A program made the position numbers and the translations under genes. Under the pieces are notes generated by a model. It did no database searches and was not told where the DNA came from. It saw only the letters and a program-made list of their open reading frames with translations. This document shows, piece by piece, positions 54,880 to 61,845 of a DNA stretch of 64,000 nucleotides; position 1 is the stretch's first letter, and each line of letters begins with the position of its first letter. The DNA comes from Henriciella aquimarina. Its GTDB lineage: Bacteria; Pseudomonadota; Alphaproteobacteria; Caulobacterales; Hyphomonadaceae. Where the stretch lies: contig NZ_NCST01000065.1 in assembly GCF_002088975.1 (NCBI RefSeq), forward strand, positions 1 to 64,000. The letters run 5' to 3'.

Positions 54880-55812
54880 ATGCGCCCAACCCTTCGCCAG
54901 TTGCAGTATATTGTGGCCGTCTCGGAAACGGGGCGCTTCCACGAGGCCGCGCGGTTGATGAATGTCAGCCAGCCCAGCCTCTCGGCGCAGATTTCCGAAG
55001 CCGAGGCGCATCTCGGTGTCCGCCTGATCGAGCGTGACCGCAGAGGGGCTTACATGACCCCGCTCGGTGACGAGGTGGTGCGCCGCGCGCGGCGTATCCT
55101 GACCGAGCTTGAGGACATCAAGACGGTCGTGCGCCGCTCGGCTGGGACGCTGGTCGGCCGTTTCCGGCTCGGCACCTTGCCGACACTCGGGCCTTACCTC
55201 CTGCCCAGCGCGGCCAAGGAGCTGCACTTGCGGTTCCCGGAACTCCGCCTGAGCGTGCGGGAGGAGGGCTCGCAGGCGCTCGATGAGAAGCTGAAGGATG
55301 GCCGTCTCGACATGTTGATCTCGACGGCTGAAGACCACCCCGACACCGCCTCGATGGCGCTGTTCGATGAGCAGCTCTATGTCTGCGCGGCCAATGAGCA
55401 TGAATTATCGGCCAGGAGCGGGCCGGTCGGCTTCGAAGAATTGCAGGGCCGTGAGATTCTGACCCTTGGCAATGGGTTTAGGCTATCAGTCATTGTGCAG
55501 GAGCTTGCCCGGCTGGCCGGCGCCCATATCAGCACCGAGTATGAGGGCACTTCGCTGGATGCAATCCGGCAGATGGCGGTGATGGGGGCCGGGGTCGCGA
55601 TCCTGCCCAGCCTTTACGCCCTGGTCGAAGCGCGCCGTGATCCGTCACAGGTTGTCCGGCCGGTCAAGTTCAGTGAAGCCAAACGGGAGATCAGCCTCGT
55701 CTGGCGCCGGGACTCCCCGCTTGCCGCCAGCATGGAGACGATCGGTCTCGTCCTGCGCGAGGTCGCCAGCGAGATCCTGGCCACGGGCGAGCGCCTGCAT
55801 ACGCGAGATTGA
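54880..55812 (+). CDS. LysR-family regulator, OxyR-like but without redox cysteines
   Basis: A 310-residue LysR protein. The helix-turn-helix is residues ~5-60 (TLRQLQYIVAVSETGRFHEAARLMNVSQPSL), and the effector domain resembles OxyR (GRFRLGTLPTLGPYLLPSA; DEKLKDGRLDMLIS; GVAILPSLYA). The OxyR Cys199 segment GHC reads GFR here (LTLGNGFRLSV), and the only Cys is ~169 (YVCAANE). Disulfide sensing of peroxide as in E. coli OxyR is therefore not expected; it may sense another ligand or CO2 status. Start ATG 54880 with AGGAG upstream. Divergent from the carbonic anhydrase operon. Confidence 0.88.
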   Translation: MRPTLRQLQYIVAVSETGRFHEAARLMNVSQPSLSAQISEAEAHLGVRLIERDRRGAYMTPLGDEVVRRARRILTELEDIKTVVRRSAGTLVGRFRLGTLPTLGPYLLPSAAKELHLRFPELRLSVREEGSQALDEKLKDGRLDMLISTAEDHPDTASMALFDEQLYVCAANEHELSARSGPVGFEELQGREILTLGNGFRLSVIVQELARLAGAHISTEYEGTSLDAIRQMAVMGAGVAILPSLYALVEARRDPSQVVRPVKFSEAKREISLVWRRDSPLAASMETIGLVLREVASEILATGERLHTRD

Positions 55813-56109
55813 AGGCACGGCCACCAAGCCGTGAACATAGCTCTCCGCACATAATTGTCCTGAAATCTGACATTTCCGCGTGTCGAAAGGCGATGCCGGC
55901 TTGTCTGCAAGGCCGGGACACAAGAGGGCGCTTGGTGTGTTCGTTTCCTCCCGTTTTCCAGCGCAGGCCGCTTTAATCTGTCTTTTGCGTTTCATAGGAA
56001 ATGCGCGAGTGAGGATATCAGGTATACAAAAAATTTATTGTGCGGCGCACAAATGATAATTCTCCCAACGGGCGAACAGTTCTCGCGCAGTGGCAAGGCT
56101 ACTCCGGGC

Positions 56110-56160
56110 TTGCATGCCCCGTGAGCATGCAATGCTGCACGCAGAATGTGCATATTCTGC
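56110..56160 (+). repeat. Two tandem hairpins in the pilin-2 leader region
   Basis: First: TTGCATGC-7-GCATGCAA (56110-56132). Second: GCAGAAT-6-ATTCTGC (56141-56160). Both are perfect and 8 bp apart, each with a GCAT core in or near the loop, so they may be paired operators or RNA structures. Confidence 0.5.
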
Positions 56161-56584
56161 AGTAGGATTAAGAGGCTTTAATGTTCTTGGGCCGTGACAG
56201 GATCAAGGGCTCAGGTTCGCGAGCGGCAGCTGGACAGATTGTGCTGCAGCGCAAAAATGCTCGCGTTTTGATTGAGCCTCGACCCGGCAATCGTTAAAAA
56301 GTTCATAATCTCTCTGTTGCTTTTTGTGAGAAAACGTGGGAGCGATTGACCTGCTCGCCCTTCCGAGGGACCGGCATGGCGGGAAATTTGGGGATGCATG
56401 CTCTTGGCATGAAACATGCTGAAGAGATGCTCATAAGAAACTATACGCCGGGTGGCGTCTACTAAAGGTGGAGCACAGGGGACAAACGCAGCAGGACCAG
56501 ACCTCGGGGTGAGGCGTCCAGCGAAAAAAGCGAACAAACAGATTTACAGGATCACTTCGTGACCGGTGTCGGTGCGCGTGGTGT

Positions 56585-56632
56585 GGTCACGGGACACGTG
56601 TGCCCCGTGACCTGAACCGGCGGAAATCCGCC
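56585..56632 (+). repeat. Hairpins just upstream of pilin 2
   Basis: A perfect 9-bp stem GGTCACGGG / CCCGTGACC with a 10-nt loop (56585-56612), then GGCGGAAATCCGCC followed by TTTCC (56619-56632). They end about 100 bp before the pilin ATG. They could be a leader attenuator or a 5' mRNA-stabilising structure. Confidence 0.5.
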
Positions 56633-56734
56633 TTTCCATACCCCACGAAAGTGGGACCTGCCTTGTCAATGGTGGCACGGCAGAACACCCCGGCTATGGC
56701 TAGCACCCACGCCGGGAATCAAGAGGGTACCACA

Positions 56735-57244
56735 ATGAAGCGTACACTTACAGCTATCGCGGCCGTCGCCGCTCTCTGCGGCACGGCTTCGGCTGACTCC
56801 GAAAGCCTGGTTATCAACCTGGCTGGCGAAGTTGACAGCAACTGCGAACTCATCCCGGAAGGCTCGACCTCCTACAATGTCGACATGCTGGACACCGGTG
56901 ACCAAGGCTTCCTGGCCATCGCCTACTCCTGCAACTCGCCGTACACGGTTACGCTGCAGTCGGCCAATGGCGGCATGGAGCACGTCGAAAGCGGTGGCGC
57001 GGTGAACATCGACTATGATGTCGACACCCGTTTCTGGATCTTCCCGACCGGTAGCTACAACTCCCAAACCGACCTGTCCGGTGCTGGCGCTGTGATCGTC
57101 ACCGACAATGACTGGGAAAACATCCTGACCAATGGTGGTTCGCGTAACGGTAACCTCGACCTCTCGTTCGACTCGCTCGCCGAGTACGCTGTCGCTGGTA
57201 CGTACGAAGATACGCTGACCATCACGCTGGCTGCCAACTACTAA
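56735..57244 (+). CDS. Major fimbrial subunit, locus 2
   Basis: A 169-residue secreted protein: signal peptide MKRTLTAIAAVAALCGTASA, mature part starting DSESLVINLAGEVDSNCEL, with two cysteines (SNCELIP and YSCNSPY) placed for a disulfide, and ending AVAGTYEDTLTITLAANY, the closing strand of spore-coat-U-type subunits. Ribosome site AGAGGG. Synonymous codons are the GC-rich optimal set throughout, consistent with high expression. It is followed by a strong hairpin and the chaperone. The long upstream frame to 56600 has no signal character. Confidence 0.8.
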   Translation: MKRTLTAIAAVAALCGTASADSESLVINLAGEVDSNCELIPEGSTSYNVDMLDTGDQGFLAIAYSCNSPYTVTLQSANGGMEHVESGGAVNIDYDVDTRFWIFPTGSYNSQTDLSGAGAVIVTDNDWENILTNGGSRNGNLDLSFDSLAEYAVAGTYEDTLTITLAANY

Positions 57245-57261
57245 GCCAGACTCCTTCAAGT

Positions 57262-57294
57262 CAGGCGGTGTCCGGCCAGACCGGACACCGCCTG
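57262..57294 (+). terminator. Hairpin after pilin 2 (attenuator)
   Basis: A perfect 14-bp stem CAGGCGGTGTCCGG / CCGGACACCGCCTG with a 5-nt loop, 17 bp after the pilin stop, with only a weak T-tract (CATTCTTG). It matches the position of the hairpin after pilin 1 and should reduce read-through to chaperone and usher. Confidence 0.8.
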
Positions 57295-57367
57295 GCCTCA
57301 TTCTTGCAATCGTAGGTGTGTCCAATCGGGCATAAATTTACCTTAAGATTTGTTTGGGGAGGAAGAA

Positions 57368-58123
57368 ATGTTTATCCGATCACTGTTCATCCTGGCCTTT
57401 TGCTTGACGGCTTCGGTTTCGTCGCGGGCCTGGGCCTATGAGTTTTCCCCGATTATCGCGCAATTTTCGCCAACGGGATCCGGGGCGGCGAAAACCTTCG
57501 TCGTCAAGAACACCCACGAAGAGCCGATCGCGCTGCAGATTGAAGTGTATCGCCGCTCGGCCGATGAAATGGGCAATGAGACGCGCGAACCGGAATTCGA
57601 CGACTTCATTGTGACGCCGCCGCAACTGGTGCTGGCGCCCGGTCAGAGCCAGTCGATTCGTGCCCAGTGGATCGGCGATCCCAATCCGGATACCGAGCTT
57701 GCCTACCGTCTTGTCGTCGAACAGTTGCCTATCCCCTACAAAAGCGAGGGAGAGGCCAATGGTGTGGCCGTCGATGTGAAACTTGGCTTTCGCTACGAGG
57801 CCGCCCTCTACGTCGTGCCCGCCCAAGGCGGCGAACCTGAGGCCAGGATCGATCATGGCGAGATTGTCAAGTCAGACGACGGGGACACTTTCTTGCGCCT
57901 GACGGTGAAGAATGAAGGCAAACGCCGGGCAATCCTACAGCATCCTGTCGTGACGGTGCAGGCTGGTGGCGAGATCCTTGAACTCTCTGGTGAGGCCATT
58001 GAGCCGCTTAACAATCGCAACATCATCGCCGGTACGCAGGCTGTGGTCGATGTGCCTGTCGCAGAAACGCTGGCTCCGGGGCCGGTCTCGGCGTCGCTGA
58101 AGACCGACTATTTCCGCAATTGA
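57368..58123 (+). CDS. Periplasmic pilus chaperone, locus 2
   Basis: A 251-residue PapD-like chaperone: signal peptide (MFIRSLFILAFCLTASVSSRAWA), domain 1 with PIIAQFSPTGSGAAKTFVVKN and FIVTPPQLVLAPGQSQSIRAQW (donor strand), AYRLVVEQLPIP, then domain 2 ending SASLKTDYFRN. Strong ribosome site GGGGAGGAAG before ATG 57368. It belongs to the chaperone type found with spore-coat-U pili. It shares little sequence with the locus-1 chaperone. Confidence 0.92.
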   Translation: MFIRSLFILAFCLTASVSSRAWAYEFSPIIAQFSPTGSGAAKTFVVKNTHEEPIALQIEVYRRSADEMGNETREPEFDDFIVTPPQLVLAPGQSQSIRAQWIGDPNPDTELAYRLVVEQLPIPYKSEGEANGVAVDVKLGFRYEAALYVVPAQGGEPEARIDHGEIVKSDDGDTFLRLTVKNEGKRRAILQHPVVTVQAGGEILELSGEAIEPLNNRNIIAGTQAVVDVPVAETLAPGPVSASLKTDYFRN

Positions 58124-58138
58124 TGGGCGTGGTGAGTC

Positions 58139-60793
58139 GTGAGCCAGTCGACCTCATACACGGCGAACCGCCTGGCGGCTCCTCTTTGTCGCCGGAAGGA
58201 CAGGGGGCCCGAGCGTAGCTGCCTTAGGACGCTGCTGCTTTGTGCAGGATCCGCAGTGGCCTTCCAGTTCACAGGCCTTTCCGCGCATGCTGAGACGTCT
58301 GGAGGCAAATCTGGGAAGCCCTCCGCGCCGCAGCTGTCGAAGGATGCATCTGCCGACGATATCTTCGGCGCCCTGTTCGGTACCAAGCCGCAAAAGGCTG
58401 CAAAGCTACCTTATCCAGTCATCATATCGGGCTTGAATCAGGGCGATATCATCATGTCGCCTAGCACGACACCCGGTGAGACGGTTGTGGATCGCAAGGC
58501 GCTTGTCGATCTTTTGCTGCCCTTTCTGGTCGATGAGAAGCAGCTTGAGCTTCTGGAGGCCTTTTCCAGCCGTGAGCAGGTATCGACCGCTGACCTTAAT
58601 GCTTTCGGATTGATCGCGGAGTTCGACCACAGCAACCTGCTCCTCAACATTGATGTGCCGATCGAGATGCGATCGGTTATTCCGGTTGCGGTACAGCCGA
58701 GCCTGCAAGTTCGAAATCTCGACACGGTGGAGCAAGCCCGCACCAGCGGCATCCTCAATGTTGCTGCAGGGACTCAGTATATCCACGCGAGTGAGTATGC
58801 GCCAACCGGTTTCGCGGCGACGCAGGTTAATATTGATGCAGCCATGAACGTACGCGGCTTGGTTCTCGAAACAGGCGTTCGTTATAGCGACACGACAGAT
58901 AGCGGCGTTGTTCTCAACGATACCCGGCTGACCAAAGACCTTGTCGACAGACGGATCCGCCTGCAGGCGGGCGACCTGAGGGCTCCGACCTCCGGCTTGC
59001 AGGGAAACCCGCAACTTCTTGGCGTTGCAGGTTTCCGTAATTTCGGACTGCAGCCATACCAGGAATATCGCACGAATCCGTCACAGCAATTCGAGCTGCA
59101 ACGGTCCGCGCGTGTGTTGGTCTATATCAATGGGCAGTTCATTCGCGAGTTCAGGCTGCAGGCGGGTCGCTACAATCTCACGGATCTGCCGCTTCAGAGC
59201 GCGGCTGGCAACGATGTGGTGCTGGAGATTCAGTATGATAGCGGTGATACCGACCGCGTCGTCTTTTCGGCGTTTTACGATTTCAGCTTGCTGAAGAAGG
59301 GGACGACCGATTTTGCCTTGAGCGTGGGGCCGACATCGACTCTCGAAGATGGCCAACGTGAATATGACATGGAAAACCCGGCGCTGAGCGGGTTTTACAG
59401 CCGAGGCTGGAGCGACCGGCTGACGTCAGGTGTCAACTTTCAGGCTGATACTGATCTCGTCAATGTCGGTGCAGAAGCCTACTATTCGACTGGACTGGGT
59501 ACGTTCGGCTTGCTGAGCAGTTACAGTGATCACGATGAGGGCCACGGTGGCGCCCTGACGGGCCTCTATCGCTGGAACGATGCCAATCTGTCGCGACAGA
59601 CGCGTTTCGATCTTCAGCTTCGTTATCAGGATGAGGATTTCGCCGCCCTGGGTGGCGCAAGCGCATTATACAAATATGATATCGCCGCACGGGCCTCGCG
59701 GGTCATGTCTGCTACCACGCGCCTTCAGCTCGCCTCCCGGTTCAGCCAGCGCCACGATTCCAGTGACTTCGACCAATCTCACTCGCTGAACTTTACCTGG
59801 AGGACGCAGTACGGAACGCTCGGTACGGCCGTCCGCTATGAAGACTCTCCGGGGCGCACTGGCTGGTCGGGCGGGATCTCTTTCAATGTGCGGATCGGCA
59901 ATGGCTATGCCCAAGTCTACCATGACACCCGGACGCCATCGACCAGGGCCAGCTATTCCTCGAGACAGGACCGTAGTGTGGGAAGCTTGGGCTGGGATAC
60001 GACGTATACCCATCAAACCGACTCTGACGAATTGCGAGCCGGCGCGACCTATATCGGCAACCGCTTCGAAGCGCGCGCCGAACAACGTCTGGGGGCTGCG
60101 ACGGCGGAAGAGGATTTCGGCTCCGAAAACATTACCGAACTCGCCTTCGGCTCGGCCTTGGTCTTTGCTGACGGTGCGACAGCGATTTCCCGTCCCGTCT
60201 ATGATAGCTTCGCCATCTTCAAGAAGAACAGTGCGGTGCAGGGCTTCGATATCGCTGTCGACCCGCAAGGCTCTGTCCTTGATACACAGCCATCCTATGC
60301 CGCCTATTCCTCAGGGCTCGGCGCCGCCGTCGTGCCGGACCTCAATTCCTATTATGTCCGTACGATCGAGGTCGATGCCCCCGATGCGCCGGCCGGCACA
60401 TCACTAGGCGGGCAGGCCATGACCTTCCTGCCAGGGTATCGCTCTGGCTACATCGTGAAGCTCGGGGATGACCGCAATGTTGCCGTCATGTCGCTGCTCG
60501 TCGATGAAAATGGAGAGCCCGTCGCCTTTGCGGCCGGCTACGCCATCACCAGCGATGGCGAACGTCACCAGATGTTCACCAATCGTGGCGGGCGTTTCTA
60601 TATCGACGGCCTGAAGCATGGCGAAAAAGTACGTCTGGAATTTGACTCGCCAAAGGGGGCGACAGCCGTCTTCACTGTGCCTGAGGGGGATATCGGTGTC
60701 ATTCGCATGCCGGACCCCGTGGAAATCCAGACGGAAAAGGAGAGCGCACCGTACCAGGTCACAGTGCGCGTGATGGGGGCCGATGGAGCCTAG
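58139..60793 (+). CDS. Outer-membrane fimbrial usher, locus 2 (GTG start)
   Basis: An 884-residue usher. A long basic N-terminus (about 30 residues) precedes the hydrophobic signal core (LLLCAGSAVAFQFTGLSAHA). The N-terminal domain has IIMSPSTTPGETVVDRKALVD, and the barrel and plug show PLGYQ-like usher elements such as RQTRFDLQLRYQDEDF and GRTGWSGGISFNVRIGNGY. The C-terminal domains include PGYRSGYIVKLGDDRNVAVMSLLVDENGEPVAFAAGYA. GTG 58139 is the only plausible start and has a weak ribosome site. It is 15 bp after the chaperone stop. Confidence 0.9.
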   Translation: MSQSTSYTANRLAAPLCRRKDRGPERSCLRTLLLCAGSAVAFQFTGLSAHAETSGGKSGKPSAPQLSKDASADDIFGALFGTKPQKAAKLPYPVIISGLNQGDIIMSPSTTPGETVVDRKALVDLLLPFLVDEKQLELLEAFSSREQVSTADLNAFGLIAEFDHSNLLLNIDVPIEMRSVIPVAVQPSLQVRNLDTVEQARTSGILNVAAGTQYIHASEYAPTGFAATQVNIDAAMNVRGLVLETGVRYSDTTDSGVVLNDTRLTKDLVDRRIRLQAGDLRAPTSGLQGNPQLLGVAGFRNFGLQPYQEYRTNPSQQFELQRSARVLVYINGQFIREFRLQAGRYNLTDLPLQSAAGNDVVLEIQYDSGDTDRVVFSAFYDFSLLKKGTTDFALSVGPTSTLEDGQREYDMENPALSGFYSRGWSDRLTSGVNFQADTDLVNVGAEAYYSTGLGTFGLLSSYSDHDEGHGGALTGLYRWNDANLSRQTRFDLQLRYQDEDFAALGGASALYKYDIAARASRVMSATTRLQLASRFSQRHDSSDFDQSHSLNFTWRTQYGTLGTAVRYEDSPGRTGWSGGISFNVRIGNGYAQVYHDTRTPSTRASYSSRQDRSVGSLGWDTTYTHQTDSDELRAGATYIGNRFEARAEQRLGAATAEEDFGSENITELAFGSALVFADGATAISRPVYDSFAIFKKNSAVQGFDIAVDPQGSVLDTQPSYAAYSSGLGAAVVPDLNSYYVRTIEVDAPDAPAGTSLGGQAMTFLPGYRSGYIVKLGDDRNVAVMSLLVDENGEPVAFAAGYAITSDGERHQMFTNRGGRFYIDGLKHGEKVRLEFDSPKGATAVFTVPEGDIGVIRMPDPVEIQTEKESAPYQVTVRVMGADGA

Positions 60794-60797
60794 TGTA

Positions 60798-61742
60798 ATG
60801 TATATACGAAACTGTCTCGCCATTGTGGCTGTCTTGGTGTCTGCGCCATGCCTTGCGCAGGCCGACATTCCATTGACGCCGGTCAATGCCGCGCCGCTTG
60901 AAAAGGACGTGGTTGACCCTTGCCGCCTGCAATTGGCGCCATCGCCTGTCATACGCTATCGCGGTGCGCTCAGTCGTGGCTATGACAGTGATAGCAGCCG
61001 GGTGCATGCTGAAGTTGCCGCAATCGAGGTGGAGCATAGTGGCGAAAGCTGTAGCTATACCGTGCGGGTCGAGCCCGACGGCGGGCCGGGCACCGCTTCC
61101 CTCTTCTCCGGACCAAACGCGCTCGCCTTCAATATCAGCGAGACAGGCCGTCCGGACGGGCCGGGTGACAATGTCGTCGAGGTGACCGGAATGATTCCCA
61201 GGGGGCACCCGCAAAAGCAGGCCCGTTTCCAGGTCGTTATCCCGCCCCGCCAGACAGCTCCGGCCGGCCAGTATGTCGGACGGATAGCCGTCTCGCTTTA
61301 CAAGGATAATGGCGGCGCGCGGGAATTTGTCGCTCAGCAATCGGTCGAAGTTGCCGTCGATGTGCCGCCCAAGGTTGCCGCGTCCTTCGGCACCGACCCG
61401 CATGCGGGCGTGAAATCGATGGCGCTCGACTTCGGAACCTTGCTGCAGGGCCAGGAGAAATCTCTGGATCTCTCGGTCGATGCGAACACGCTCTATTCAG
61501 TCGATCTCGTGTCGGAAAATGCCGGGGAGCTGCGCCATGAGTTCACGTCGGCGGGCATCCCGTATGAGGTGCGTATGGATGGTCAACTCGTCCAGGCCGA
61601 CGGTGTCCCCGGCGACGCCAGGATCCTCGAAGGGGTTTCAGGCGGTCAGCACAGCATGGCCTTCATGGTGACGGGCAATACGTTCACGGCCCTGGCCGGC
61701 AAGTATTCCGATCGGCTTACCCTCGTCATTACCGCTGACTAG
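60798..61742 (+). CDS. Two-domain spore-coat-U-like pilus tip subunit
   Basis: A 314-residue secreted protein: signal peptide MYIRNCLAIVAVLVSAPCLAQA, then two beta-sandwich domains. The first ends AGQYVGRIAVSLYKD (about 170), the second AGKYSDRLTLVITAD at the C-terminus, the same closing motif, so the protein is a tandem of spore-coat-U-like domains. Two cysteines in domain 1 (DPCRLQ, ESCSYT). Two-domain subunits at the end of such operons are usually tip adhesins. ATG 60798 has GGAG upstream; ATG 60783, overlapping the usher stop, is an alternative. Confidence 0.78.
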   Translation: MYIRNCLAIVAVLVSAPCLAQADIPLTPVNAAPLEKDVVDPCRLQLAPSPVIRYRGALSRGYDSDSSRVHAEVAAIEVEHSGESCSYTVRVEPDGGPGTASLFSGPNALAFNISETGRPDGPGDNVVEVTGMIPRGHPQKQARFQVVIPPRQTAPAGQYVGRIAVSLYKDNGGAREFVAQQSVEVAVDVPPKVAASFGTDPHAGVKSMALDFGTLLQGQEKSLDLSVDANTLYSVDLVSENAGELRHEFTSAGIPYEVRMDGQLVQADGVPGDARILEGVSGGQHSMAFMVTGNTFTALAGKYSDRLTLVITAD

Positions 61743-61775
61743 GACGCAGGCCACGCTCACGCCACAAGACATGAA

Positions 61776-61802
61776 ACGGGCCGCCTCGGAGAGACGGCCC
61801 GT
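61776..61802. terminator. Hairpin between pilus tip and peptidase genes
   Basis: An 8-bp stem ACGGGCCG / CGGCCCGT with an 11-nt loop between two convergent genes, 34 bp after the tip-subunit stop. No strong T-tract. Confidence 0.5.
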
Positions 61803-61845
61803 CCATCGTTTGCTTTTCAGGGCTGCCAGTGCAGGCCCGATGAGC

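Larger units (their letters stand above)
55813..56734 (+). other. Long noncoding region upstream of pilin 2
   Basis: 922 bp with no credible gene; the small ORFs here lack codon bias. The first half is AT-rich (for example AAAAAATTTATTG near 56025-56040), the second has several perfect hairpins. It probably holds the promoter and a long 5' leader of the locus-2 major pilin. No family of riboswitch or small RNA was recognised. Confidence 0.6.

Noticed and set aside
56211-56537. 108-residue ORF in the long gap before pilin 2
   Set aside because: No ribosome site, no codon bias, and it overlaps a structured leader region.
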